Shown: positions 7,940 through 16,648, counted from the first letter of the stretch. The stretch is 64,000 nucleotides of DNA from CAIKOD01 sp035505975 (GCA_035505975.1 DATJQJ010000025.1:1-64000), one strand, 5' to 3'. Translations and numbers: made by a program. Notes: a model not told the origin generated them from the sequence alone.

Positions 7940-9868
7940 TTACTTCTTTTCTGGCAATTTGCTCGTGGTAAATGGGTTGTATGGTATGCCGCCACCCTCG
8001 TAAAATTTTGAAAAGAATTCTACGACATGCAACCTCACACTATGAATCGAAGGGCTGAACATGGCCAGAATAAGATTTAACGTATGGAGAAGCACGGCTA
8101 TCAGGATGCCGACGATAACAACTTCCATTGCACCGCCGAGAGCATTGGCCACCATAGCGAGAACGACTGAAGCGAGGCCAATGGCCATAAGGCGGGCATA
8201 AGACAGGATATTGCCGACCGTACTCATGATCTCAATCGCGCCCAGGGTCCCCCCACCGTAAATAATCAGGACCACAGAAACTATCATGACTGCAATGGCA
8301 GGGACCAGCAGGTAAGAAGGAAGCAGGTCCATAATCAGGGCCAGCAGGAAGACAAGTCCCACAATGATTCCGAGCATGCCACATTTTTCACAGATATGTT
8401 TCCGGTTTTTTCTGGTGATGCCATTCACAATCCCTATCACAAGCCCAAGGACGACATGAAAGATCCCGATTGCAATCGTGATGATCAGGAGCGGTACGAT
8501 TGCCTCCATACGGTTCCAGGTGACTCCGAAAAGGGTGACGGGCTCCAGCCAGCCCATCGCCTCCCCGAAATTACCAAAAAATTCCCCGAACAGGTATCCA
8601 AAAATCATCGTAGGGATTGACGAAATAATAAGAACACCTGATATCTGGTGGAGCCACATGATCTCCCTGAAGCGGTACCTGATGAAAAGCCCGAACAGCA
8701 GGATGACAATACCATAGCCGATATCACCGACGATAAGACCGAAAAAAATAGGAAAAAATATTGCCATGATCGGGGATGGATCGATCTCGAAGTATTTTGG
8801 GGGACCGGCAAGCTGCATGAACAATTCATAGGGACGTGCCCACCATGGATTATTATAGTAAATCGGCGCCCGTTCCATTTCCTCGGCGCTCGGATCGGAT
8901 TCGATCATGACGACTCGGTCGCCGAAAGCCTCAGAAAGTGCTTTTCTGGTTTTGGGAATAAATTTCTTGGGGATCCAGCCTCTGATCATGACGGTGTAAT
9001 CGGTTTCTCCAAAATTATTGTACGCCTGTAATTCCTCATCCCGTTCTACGAGGACCTGTCTGATTGCAACCAGTCTTCCATACCATTCATGGGATAATTC
9101 CCTGAGTTTTTCGTCGGTATCTTCCATTCCGGCCTGTGCTTCCCGGCGGTGTCCGGCGATTAAAAGAAGGGCTTTCTCAAGCGGCATATTTGCATAATCC
9201 GCTGGGATCCTGACTTCGTTGATGTTCTTGGAGAACAGGAAATTGTGTACGTTCTCAGAATATTTTTTGTTAAAAACAGTGATAACGGCAATAGTATCGA
9301 GATCAAGTTCCGCCGATATAATCTCATATTGTCCATCAGTAATTTCATGCAGCGCAGGTCTGATAATATCGAGAATATCGGCGAATTCTTTTCTGATAAT
9401 TAGTACTGTTACCTCGAACCCCCGGAGATTGGGAAGCTGTTGCTCGAGTGGCTGAATTTTGTCAATTATTTTTTCATACCTGTCAAGGCCCTTGATGGTA
9501 GTTTCCAGGTCGCTTTTCTTTAATACCAGTTGTCTTGTTACAGCCCCGACCTCTTCAGCTACCTGCCCGGCCCTTTCGATAAGGTCTCCGGTGGACATAT
9601 GCTGGATGTCGCCATCAGGGCCTGGTTTCCGATCGCTACCGGGTTTTATTTGGGGGAGAAGGAGAAGAATCCCATCGATTGTTGCCAAAAGAGTCTGAAT
9701 TTCGGATTTATTCCCCGATTCCATTTTCCTGACGGTCGTGGTCCCTGGACTCAGAGATTCACCTACATCTTCGAGGTGAACGGTACCGACATGGTACAGC
9801 GTGTCCACGATCTGGTTGAAGTCTTCCTTCGGACCAACGACCAGTGCACTCACCATTTTCTGGATCAT
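7940..9868 (-). CDS. atpI: A-type ATP synthase subunit I (membrane stator, subunit a homologue)
   Basis: 642 residues, full length. The first about 330 residues are soluble and coiled-coil rich and bind the peripheral stalks; the rest holds about eight membrane helices. The helix SYARLMAIGLASVVLA contains the conserved Arg that faces the K ring, and SVRLHVVEFFSKFYEGGG near the C-terminus is the second family signature. The subunit provides the ion half-channels. Its ATG lies 5 bases after the atpH stop. Confidence 0.96.
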   Translation of the reverse strand: MIQKMVSALVVGPKEDFNQIVDTLYHVGTVHLEDVGESLSPGTTTVRKMESGNKSEIQTLLATIDGILLLLPQIKPGSDRKPGPDGDIQHMSTGDLIERAGQVAEEVGAVTRQLVLKKSDLETTIKGLDRYEKIIDKIQPLEQQLPNLRGFEVTVLIIRKEFADILDIIRPALHEITDGQYEIISAELDLDTIAVITVFNKKYSENVHNFLFSKNINEVRIPADYANMPLEKALLLIAGHRREAQAGMEDTDEKLRELSHEWYGRLVAIRQVLVERDEELQAYNNFGETDYTVMIRGWIPKKFIPKTRKALSEAFGDRVVMIESDPSAEEMERAPIYYNNPWWARPYELFMQLAGPPKYFEIDPSPIMAIFFPIFFGLIVGDIGYGIVILLFGLFIRYRFREIMWLHQISGVLIISSIPTMIFGYLFGEFFGNFGEAMGWLEPVTLFGVTWNRMEAIVPLLIITIAIGIFHVVLGLVIGIVNGITRKNRKHICEKCGMLGIIVGLVFLLALIMDLLPSYLLVPAIAVMIVSVVLIIYGGGTLGAIEIMSTVGNILSYARLMAIGLASVVLAMVANALGGAMEVVIVGILIAVLLHTLNLILAMFSPSIHSVRLHVVEFFSKFYEGGGIPYNPFTTSKLPEKK

Positions 9869-9873
9869 ACCAA

Positions 9874-10245
9874 TTAACCATTCCGGACTGCCCTGACCAC
9901 ATTATCGACAACTGCATTGAAATTCCGGGTCTTTTGCTCCCTGTCGCGTGCGAGTTGGTTTTCTCCCTCCCCAAGGATTTTCGCTATTTCGATCTCAGTC
10001 GTTTCCCTGATCCGTTTCCATATGGCACTGCCTTCTGATTCTGCGGCATTCCGGTACTGTTTAAGGATTTCCTCTGCTTCAATCCGGGCACCGGCCAACA
10101 CTTCTTCGTGTTCGTGCTCTGCGCCGGAAATTTTTAACTGTAATTCCTCTTCCTTGACCCGGATTTGTTCAAGCAGGGATTGTTCAGACTCCCCATACTT
10201 TTCATTATTACTGGAAACGATCTGCTCTTTCTCCACCAGTGCCAT
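9874..10245 (-). CDS. atpH: A-type ATP synthase subunit H (peripheral stalk)
   Basis: 123 residues from the ATG at 10245 (MALVEKEQIV), which has GAGGTG at good spacing; a GTG three codons earlier overlaps that site. The protein is almost wholly a charged right-handed coiled coil (repeated E/K/A pattern such as EAEEILKQYRNAAESEG), as expected for the partner of subunit E. It is slightly longer than the typical 100-110 residues. Lies between the small head protein and atpI. Confidence 0.88.
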   Translation of the reverse strand: MALVEKEQIVSSNNEKYGESEQSLLEQIRVKEEELQLKISGAEHEHEEVLAGARIEAEEILKQYRNAAESEGSAIWKRIRETTEIEIAKILGEGENQLARDREQKTRNFNAVVDNVVRAVRNG

Positions 10246-10257
10246 ATCCGACACCTC

Positions 10258-10431
10258 TTAAAGACCGTATTTTTGTTTCAGGAGCGACGTAATTTCACAT
10301 TTTGAAACAACCAGCTCCACAGGCACGCCGCGGTTTTCACGCTCGGTCCTCGCTTTCTCGATCCGTTCGGAACAGCGTTTTGTCGCTATTTCCTTTAATT
10401 TTGCAATGATTTCGGTTCTGGGATCATCCAT
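10258..10431 (-). CDS. Small charged protein at the head of the ATP synthase operon
   Basis: 57 residues from the ATG at 10431, chosen because GGGAGGTGG lies about 9 bases upstream; another ATG at 10473 has no ribosome binding site. The protein is Lys/Arg/Glu-rich with two Cys (TKRCSER and VSKCEIT) and no membrane segment. I do not recognise a family. It ends 12 bases before atpH and is the first gene of the operon. A leader-encoded assembly or regulatory factor, or a diverged stalk component, are both possible; the sequence does not decide. Confidence 0.7.
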   Translation of the reverse strand: MDDPRTEIIAKLKEIATKRCSERIEKARTERENRGVPVELVVSKCEITSLLKQKYGL

Positions 10432-10621
10432 ACCGGCAACCACCTCCCGGATATGGTCGCTTAGTAATAACATTTATGGTATATTAGTCTTATTGGTAAC
10501 CTCATAAAAATTACCAGAAATTTTATTAATTTTTTTCGTTACAATGTAGTTAGCGCGCGCATAAATGGAAAGGAAAGGCTTCCATGCGGGACCTTAAAAA
10601 ACTGATGGGAATTCCGTCTGC

Positions 10622-11425
10622 TTAGCCGATCCAGGCAGAACCCTGGAATTTTAAGCAGACAAATGAGATCAGGCAGAACAGGACAATAACAATGACCCCA
10701 TAATCCAAGCTTTTAAGGTGGCGTTCCCGCAGCGGGGTCCTTTTCCTGGTCCGGTAGCCTCTCAGGTCTATCGTCAGACCAAGCACATTGGAACGTGCAA
10801 GGGAATTCGAGACAAGGGGAATCATGACAGGGGCGAGGCTCCTGATCTTTCCCCCAACTCCCGTACCGGGATCATACCCTCTGGCCAGCTGGGCCTCGTG
10901 AATCCTGACAGCTTCGATCTGGAGAGTCGGTATAAACCTGAGTGCGATAACGAACATCAGCGTATAGTCTATGGGCACCTTCATTCGTTCGAGGGTATGA
11001 ACGAGATCGCGGGGCTGCGTGGAGAGCACGAATAATTGTATGGCACAGATAAGAACGGCGAACCGGAGCGTCATGATCACGCCGGTTACAAGGCCGCCCG
11101 TTGTGATGGGAATGCTTCCGCCGATGAAGGGCACCCATTCCGGGACCAGGTAGCCAAGCACCTCACCCCCCGGGAGTGTAACGACGGTAACCAGGATAAT
11201 AATGACACTCATCACCGCGATGAGAGCGAACTGCTGGATTACTTCACGATGGAGGCGCCCTGCATATGCGAGAACGAGAAGCACCAGGAGGACGAGAAGC
11301 AGGAACAGGATATTCGTGGCAAGGATGCTGATGGCGCCCGCCGCTACCACGAGAATAATTTTCGTAAGCGGCGTAAGCCGGTGAAATATACCCTCCTTCT
11401 GGACATACTGAAGAATTTCCGTCAA
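10622..11425 (-). CDS. ecfT: ECF transporter transmembrane subunit EcfT (CbiQ family)
   Basis: 267 residues with about five to six membrane helices and two short coupling motifs: A-R-G (AQLARGYDPG) and S-L-A-R (VSNSLARSNVLGLTIDLRGY), which contact the two ATPase domains. EcfT links the ATPases to the substrate-binding S component in the cytoplasmic membrane. Last gene of a three-gene minus-strand operon, 4 bases after ecfA. A T-run lies about 20 bases beyond the stop. Confidence 0.92.
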   Translation of the reverse strand: MTEILQYVQKEGIFHRLTPLTKIILVVAAGAISILATNILFLLLVLLVLLVLAYAGRLHREVIQQFALIAVMSVIIILVTVVTLPGGEVLGYLVPEWVPFIGGSIPITTGGLVTGVIMTLRFAVLICAIQLFVLSTQPRDLVHTLERMKVPIDYTLMFVIALRFIPTLQIEAVRIHEAQLARGYDPGTGVGGKIRSLAPVMIPLVSNSLARSNVLGLTIDLRGYRTRKRTPLRERHLKSLDYGVIVIVLFCLISFVCLKFQGSAWIG

Positions 11426-11429
11426 GATT

Positions 11430-12875
11430 TTAGTCCGCCCTTGTCTTCACGTCTGAAACGATCCTGCCCTGCTCCATCCTGATTACCCGGTCCGCACATT
11501 CCCTTGCGATCTCGCTGCTATGGGTCACCATAACGATCGTATGGCCTGCGATCTGGAGCTCTTTCAATACCTCCATTATCTCCCGGGCTTCTTTTCCGTC
11601 AAGCCCCGTGGTCGGTTCGTCGAGAACGATCACCGCGGGTTGCATTGCGATGACACAGGCGATCGCAAGCCTCTGCCGTTCTCCCCTTGAAAGCCATTTG
11701 GGATAGAGATTTTTGGCGTGCAGGAGCCTGACCCTGGTGAGGGCATGGTCGATAACCGCATCCCGGTCAGGGATGCCCAGGTTATCCACGCCAAAACCGA
11801 CTTCCTGACTGACAGTGTCGGCAAAAAACATGTGGTCCGGGTTCTGGAATACCAGGCCGACATCGCGTGCGAGCTCGGTAATCGGGGTAATGCCCGCATC
11901 CTTACCTCCGACGTTAAGGCTTCCTGCAGTAGGCCTGAGGAGGCCGTTGAAATGTTTGATGAGCGTCGTCTTACCCGAGCCGTTCTCGCCGACAATGGCG
12001 ATAAATTCACCTTTTTCCACCACGAGATCGACATCTGACAGGGCATGTATATCCCCGTACCGGTGCGAGAGCCCTTCGGCGACGATAACAGGCCTGTGAT
12101 CACCTGATCCGGGTGGATGAACCATTTTTTTATCCCTGATGCCCGCGAAGTCGGGGAGGAGGATCTCCCGGACCGCATTGTCGCGGATTATTTCATCCGG
12201 AGGCCCAGATTTAGAGATCCTGCCTTTTTCAAGGACGATAACGGTATCTGCAAGTTCGCGGGCATAACCAAACTTATGTTCGACGAGGATGATCGTTTTT
12301 CCTTCGGCTTTCAGATTTTTCAGGATCTCGAAAATACCCCGTGTCCCATGGTCGTCCAGTTCCGATGTCGGTTCGTCGAGCACAAGGATATCGGTCCCGA
12401 GCGCGAGGGTTGTAGCCAGCACGAGCCGCTGTTTCTGGCCGCCGGAAAGCGTATGCGGGGCCCGGTCCTTTAACAGAGTCAGGCGGGTCCGATCCATTAT
12501 TATCTTTAAACGGTCCTCGATCTCGCCGGCTTCAAGTCCCCGTCGCTCAAGGGCAGAGAGGATCTCCTCTTCAACTGTCGTAAAAATGAGCTGTGCATCC
12601 GGATCGTCGAACACGATGCCCAGGTTCGTGGCAATTTCCGACAGGTCCCGGTAATCGTTTACATTCAGCCCGTTAATCTCGATAGTGCCTTCTTTTTTAC
12701 CCCCGTACTCATGGGCCAGCACCCCGGCCGAAGCCAGGCACAGGGTGGTTTTCCCTGCCCCGGACGGGCCGGTAATCATGACGCACCTGCCCTTTTCAAC
12801 CGAAAGCGACAGGTCGGTTAATGCGAACTCGCCCGTATGGGGATAACGGTAACTGACCGCCGACAGCGAGATCAT
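11430..12875 (-). CDS. ecfA: ECF transporter fused double ATPase (EcfA-EcfA')
   Basis: 481 residues with two complete ABC domains in one chain. Domain 1 (about 1-240): Walker A GPSGAGKTT, signature LSGGQKQRL, Walker B ILVLDEPTSELD. Domain 2 (about 270-475): Walker A GENGSGKTT, signature LSRGERQRLA, Walker B VIVLDEPTTGLD. It powers uptake through EcfT. The fused arrangement replaces the separate EcfA1/A2 of many bacteria. Its ATG overlaps the ecfS stop by 4 bases (ATGA), implying coupled translation. Confidence 0.95.
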   Translation of the reverse strand: MISLSAVSYRYPHTGEFALTDLSLSVEKGRCVMITGPSGAGKTTLCLASAGVLAHEYGGKKEGTIEINGLNVNDYRDLSEIATNLGIVFDDPDAQLIFTTVEEEILSALERRGLEAGEIEDRLKIIMDRTRLTLLKDRAPHTLSGGQKQRLVLATTLALGTDILVLDEPTSELDDHGTRGIFEILKNLKAEGKTIILVEHKFGYARELADTVIVLEKGRISKSGPPDEIIRDNAVREILLPDFAGIRDKKMVHPPGSGDHRPVIVAEGLSHRYGDIHALSDVDLVVEKGEFIAIVGENGSGKTTLIKHFNGLLRPTAGSLNVGGKDAGITPITELARDVGLVFQNPDHMFFADTVSQEVGFGVDNLGIPDRDAVIDHALTRVRLLHAKNLYPKWLSRGERQRLAIACVIAMQPAVIVLDEPTTGLDGKEAREIMEVLKELQIAGHTIVMVTHSSEIARECADRVIRMEQGRIVSDVKTRAD

Positions 12876-13399
12876 TCATTCCCACGCATCAACACCCGGC
12901 TTGACGGGATATACAATATCTGTACGATGATTGCATTGAATACCGCTGTAACCAGGATGATCGGGATGAATACGAGCAACAGCCCGCCAATCGTACTGCC
13001 TGTTTTTACCAGGCCGTTCGTAATTGCCACGATGAGGATCAGCGCGAAAGTAAACCCACTCGCACACGTGGCAATAAATGTCGAGATTCCTGGTCCTGCA
13101 TAGTCAGGCATCTTCCTGATCCCGAAGTATATGCCGAAACAGACAAGGGCACCGATTGGTTCACTGATGAGGTTCGCAGGCGGGAACATCGAACTGGTAA
13201 TCAGCATCGAGAGGACACCAGCCACAATCCCGATACCTAGAGCTTCGTACACCTTCGGATGGACGAGGATGATGGCAAGACAATAGAACGCAATGATCAT
13301 GTTCGGCGTCATGGGGGTATGGAGCATCGCAAGGAAATAGCGAAAAATCGCTCCTACCGCCAGTAAAATTCCAACAATCGCAATATCTCTTGATTTCAT
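12872..13399 (-). CDS. ECF transporter substrate-binding S component (TrpP-like?)
   Basis: 175 residues with about six hydrophobic helices and the N-terminal A-x-x-x-A-like pattern (GILLAVGAIFRYFLA) used by S components to dock on EcfT. The segments TPNMIIAFYCLAIILVHP and LGIGIVAGVLSML resemble TrpP-type tryptophan S components, but I cannot separate this from other substrates by eye. First gene of the operon; a structured leader of about 125 bases precedes it. Confidence 0.8.
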   Translation of the reverse strand: MKSRDIAIVGILLAVGAIFRYFLAMLHTPMTPNMIIAFYCLAIILVHPKVYEALGIGIVAGVLSMLITSSMFPPANLISEPIGALVCFGIYFGIRKMPDYAGPGISTFIATCASGFTFALILIVAITNGLVKTGSTIGGLLLVFIPIILVTAVFNAIIVQILYIPSSRVLMRGNE

Positions 13400-13530
13400 G
13401 GTACTTACCCTGAATAACCCTTCAAAGTATCATATCGGCCGGCGATAACGGGAACTCCGGACCGCCCGGACTCCTGATGGGCTGATCGGTTCCCATGCAG
13501 GAACCTGATGATCCTGGTTATCGCATGATG
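13400..13530 (-). promoter_or_regulatory. Structured leader of the ECF operon
   Basis: Read on the minus strand, the untranslated region between the likely start site and the ecfS ATG contains two inverted repeats: GGTTCC-TGCATG-GGAACC and TCCGG-GCGGT-CCGGA. The length and pairing fit a regulatory leader or riboswitch, but I do not recognise a known class. Confidence 0.35.
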
Positions 13531-13545
13531 ACATAATAATACTTT

Positions 13546-13565
13546 AATGTATATAATTATACATT
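13546..13565. promoter_or_regulatory. Perfect 8-bp inverted repeat in the divergent ecfS / polB2-cassette promoter
   Basis: AATGTATA and TATACATT arms flank a 4-base TAAT spacer. The site lies between two divergent operons, 147 bases from ecfS and 104 bases from the plus-strand cassette, and overlaps the only TATA-like DNA there (TGTATATAATTATA). A dimeric repressor bound here would block TBP on one or both sides. Confidence 0.55.
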
Positions 13566-13668
13566 TAGGTATAAAAAAGCAGCCGGTACTGCGCTCGACA
13601 CCGCCGGATGGCTTACTTTCACCCCATGCCCGCTCCACCCTTATTGCGTTCCCGGGCGACCCCTGTGC

Positions 13669-14202
13669 ATGGACTTTGAGCTCGCCCCGCAGATATCGGT
13701 CCAGACCGGTACGTTCGCCGCGGTGATCGCACCTGAAGAGCTCATGCTCCCCGCCCTTACAAACCCGGCGGCCGGAAAATATCTTCTGCTGTATCTTGCC
13801 GGAAGCCGTTCCGGCATCCTTCCTGCGCTTCCGATGCGCCCCGGGACCATGGACGTGGTACGGCTGCAGTCCCCTGAAGCGCTCGCCGCAGCAGTAAGAA
13901 AGGCGAATCATACGATCGTGTTCGTCGAACACGACCCGTCGCTTTATGGTAGTCCCGACGATGTCGCCCCGGTTGCACGGTCCTTAAAAGCGGCGGCTGG
14001 AGAGTCCCTGGTACTGCTGTATACCCCGAAAAGCGACCGGTGGTTCGACTATTTCCTGCCGGAAGCCGACCAGGTGTATTACTTCAGGCCCCCACCCGTC
14101 CCGCCGCGTGCTGCACCAGGAAGACCTGCAAAGGCCCGGGGCAGACCCGGAGCTGCAGGAGGGCAGGCTACCCTTGGTGGCTTTTCAGGGGAGGTATCGT
14201 GA
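13669..14202 (+). CDS. RecA-fold-like accessory protein with C-terminal PCNA-binding peptide (PolB2 cassette, gene 1)
   Basis: 177 residues. Residues 1-140 look like an alpha/beta domain with RecA-type core strands (TIVFVEHD at 82-89, SLVLLYTP at 113-120) but no Walker A, so nucleotide binding is doubtful. A Pro/Ala/Arg-rich linker (141-165) leads to QATLGGFS at 166-173, which fits the archaeal PIP-box pattern Q-x-x-L-x-x-F. Its stop touches the ATG of the next gene, and a polymerase follows. By analogy with bacterial ImuA it may be a non-ATPase RecA relative that helps a special polymerase; that is inference. No ribosome binding site is obvious at the ATG. Confidence 0.7.
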   Translation: MDFELAPQISVQTGTFAAVIAPEELMLPALTNPAAGKYLLLYLAGSRSGILPALPMRPGTMDVVRLQSPEALAAAVRKANHTIVFVEHDPSLYGSPDDVAPVARSLKAAAGESLVLLYTPKSDRWFDYFLPEADQVYYFRPPPVPPRAAPGRPAKARGRPGAAGGQATLGGFSGEVS

Positions 14203-14547
14203 ATGGGGAGGAGTTTTACAAGCGTCCGCATGGGAGTGAACGAGGTCGCCGCACGCTGGAAACGGGCCTCGCGTTATTTGAGGGAAGAGGATGCCGGCCT
14301 CGCGGAAGGTCTTGTCAGATCGGCAAAACAGTTCTCGAGCGAAGCATTTTACGTATTCGACGACCCGCTGGAGGCGGCCCTCTTCTCGGTGACGGTCAGC
14401 CTGGTCAGGGACTGGAAACGGGCTGCTATGGAGGAACCCGTACGAACTGTCCGCACGCCCGGTGAACGCAAGACCCCGGAGCCGGATGAGAAACCGCCTG
14501 ATGGGCCCGGAACAGGAATATGCGGGGCAGGGCATGTGGATTATTGA
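14203..14547 (+). CDS. Small helical protein of the PolB2 cassette (gene 2)
   Basis: 114 residues. ATG directly follows the upstream stop and has GGGGAGGT about 8 bases before it. Residues 1-75 are predicted helical (EVAARWKRASRYLREEDAGLAEGLVRSAKQF); the last 40 are Pro/Glu/Arg-rich and likely disordered. The 3' end overlaps the likely polymerase start by 14 bases, so the three genes are probably translated as a unit. No known domain recognised; a polymerase cofactor or subunit is the simplest guess. Confidence 0.72.
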   Translation: MGRSFTSVRMGVNEVAARWKRASRYLREEDAGLAEGLVRSAKQFSSEAFYVFDDPLEAALFSVTVSLVRDWKRAAMEEPVRTVRTPGERKTPEPDEKPPDGPGTGICGAGHVDY

Positions 14548-16531
14548 CTCGTATTACCGTAACGGCGATGTCCACCTCTGGGAGAAGAAGGAATGCGGCG
14601 GTGCGGTCCTGCACAGGGTCCCGGTGGACCCTTCGTTCTATCTCCGCCTTCCCGATGCAGATGCGCAATGGCAGATGCTCGAAGCGCTCGGGAGCCGTTA
14701 CCACCTCATGGAATGCACGTTCAATACCATCTACGGCCCTGCCGGAGGGTTCCGTGTCCATGCCGGACGGAAGGTGGCGGACGCGATCGGTCTCCAGACC
14801 GGTTACGAGGCTGATCTCTACAACGTGGACGTAAGACCCGACCACCGCTACCTTGCCGAGGAGGGACTGTTCCCGTGCGGAGACCCCGGTGAATCCCGGT
14901 TCTTTCCCGGGTTCCCGCTCCCCTCGCGGGTTATGGCGATCGAAGTGCAGGGGAACCCCTGCACCCTCCGGGAATACACATCGATCTGCGTGCGGGCCGG
15001 CCGTGAGATCCTGCTTGCCGGCACCGAAAAAACGGTGATAACCGACCTCGCCGACATCATCGGCAGCTGGGACCCGGACGTCATCCTGTTCCCGGGTGCA
15101 GACACCCTGGTGCCGGGGATTGTCAGGAAAGCAGGGCAGTACGGTCTCGAAGCGCTGTTCAGCAGGAGCGGGACGTACCGGCAAATCGATGCAAAGTCTT
15201 ACTGGAGCTACGGCCGGACCGAATACCGTGAAGGCTCCCTCATGCCTGACGGCCGGCTGCTTATCGATACGCGGTCCAGTTTTAATTACCGGGAAGGAGG
15301 GCTGTCGGGGGTAGTCCTCGCCGCACGGCTTACCGGTCTCTCCCCTAACCTCGCAGCCCGGTTCACTGCAGGCACCCTTATATCGAGTTACGAGGTGTAC
15401 GAAGCACTGGCCCGGGGTATCGCGGTGCCGTACAGGAAAAACGATGCCGAAGGGACCAGGAATGTCGGTGCCCTGAAGGCATGCGACCGGGGCGGCATGA
15501 TGTTCCAGCCCGTCCCGGGCCTCTACGAAGATGTCTTCCAGATCGATTTCACCTCACTGTACCCGGCAGTCATCGTCCATTACAACCTTTCACCGGAGAC
15601 ACTCCATAATCCACGGAAATCGGGGTTTCTCCCCCAGGTGCTTGCGCCGCTGCTGGAACTCAGGTACCAGACAAAACAACTGAAAAAAGAATCGCCGCGC
15701 TACCGGGGTGCCGATTCGATCCTCAAGTGGATGCTTGTGACCTGCTTCGGGTACACGGGATACAAAAACGCAAAATTCGGAAGGATCGAAGTCCATGAGC
15801 AGATCACATCCCGGTCGCGAGACGTGCTCGTCAGGTCGAAAGAGATCGCAGAAGTTGCGGGTGCAAATGTCCTCCACGGGATTGTCGACTGCCTCTGGCT
15901 CCAGGGCCCGGGCAGGGAACGGATCAAGGACCGGATTGAGGACGAGACAGGGCTCCTCACCGAGCTCGAGTCCTACAGCTGGATTACCTTCCTCCCGATG
16001 CCGGACGGCTTTGGGGCATACAACAGGTATTACGGCCGCCTCATCGACGGGACGGTGAAAATCCGGGGTATTGCCGCCCGGCGGGGGGACACTCCGGACT
16101 GGATACGGTCCGTGCAGTCGGACATGCTCGGCCTGATGGGAACAGCATCGTCCCGCCGCGAGTTGCAATCGGTTTCCGGACAGGTCGCAGAGCGTTACCT
16201 GGCTGCTGTTGAAGAACTCCCCTCCGCAAACCCCGGTGGGATGGCTATCCACCGGCAGGTGAGCAGGCTCGATTACTCGCGGCACTGCCCTGAAGCGTCT
16301 GCAGTAAAAGCCTGCAGGGCCGCTGGTATCAGCGTATCGCCGGGCATGGAGATCGGGTATGTCGTCACCGATGCCCGCACCTGGAAGGTGGAGCTCGCAT
16401 GGGAGGCGACAGGATTCGATATACCGTATTACCGGACACTGCTCGACCGGGCGTGGAAGGAGATAAAATTCTCGCTCGATGCATCTATGACGGGAAAAGC
16501 AGACAACCAGGGAGAGAACACCTGCCGTTAG
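14534..16531 (+). CDS. polB2: B-family DNA polymerase, PolB2-like with altered active-site motifs (gene 3)
   Basis: 665 residues from ATG 14534 (MWIIDSYYRNGDVHLW); a GTG at 14462 would add 24 residues lying inside the previous gene. Motif A is intact (DFTSLYP, 338-344). Motif B keeps its Lys (K398) but the usual N-S-x-Y-G reads C-F-G-Y-T-G. Motif C, normally Y-G-D-T-D-S, reads H-G-I-V-D-C (448-453): the first Asp is lost, the metal-binding second Asp (D452) kept. Canonical exonuclease motifs are not apparent in the N-terminal half. The protein is shorter than replicative PolB (about 780). This matches the archaeal PolB2 subfamily, described as inactivated or weakly active and linked to damage tolerance. 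Confidence 0.85.
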   Translation: MWIIDSYYRNGDVHLWEKKECGGAVLHRVPVDPSFYLRLPDADAQWQMLEALGSRYHLMECTFNTIYGPAGGFRVHAGRKVADAIGLQTGYEADLYNVDVRPDHRYLAEEGLFPCGDPGESRFFPGFPLPSRVMAIEVQGNPCTLREYTSICVRAGREILLAGTEKTVITDLADIIGSWDPDVILFPGADTLVPGIVRKAGQYGLEALFSRSGTYRQIDAKSYWSYGRTEYREGSLMPDGRLLIDTRSSFNYREGGLSGVVLAARLTGLSPNLAARFTAGTLISSYEVYEALARGIAVPYRKNDAEGTRNVGALKACDRGGMMFQPVPGLYEDVFQIDFTSLYPAVIVHYNLSPETLHNPRKSGFLPQVLAPLLELRYQTKQLKKESPRYRGADSILKWMLVTCFGYTGYKNAKFGRIEVHEQITSRSRDVLVRSKEIAEVAGANVLHGIVDCLWLQGPGRERIKDRIEDETGLLTELESYSWITFLPMPDGFGAYNRYYGRLIDGTVKIRGIAARRGDTPDWIRSVQSDMLGLMGTASSRRELQSVSGQVAERYLAAVEELPSANPGGMAIHRQVSRLDYSRHCPEASAVKACRAAGISVSPGMEIGYVVTDARTWKVELAWEATGFDIPYYRTLLDRAWKEIKFSLDASMTGKADNQGENTCR

Positions 16532-16648
16532 ACGAGCCATACCTTTTTTTAGATCCCGCGGCCCTCGCGGCAGGCTCGACGAATAAGTGCGTATCACAAG
16601 ATTATTGTAGCCCGGATGCGCTCACTCATGTCAGGACGGGAGTCAGGT

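Noticed and set aside
14426..15184. 252-residue minus-strand frame inside polB2
   Set aside because: Antisense of a high-GC coding region; residues are His/Arg/Pro-rich without a domain, and it conflicts with a clear polymerase.
15590..16597. 335-residue minus-strand frame inside polB2
   Set aside because: Same reason; long antisense frames are common here because of codon bias.
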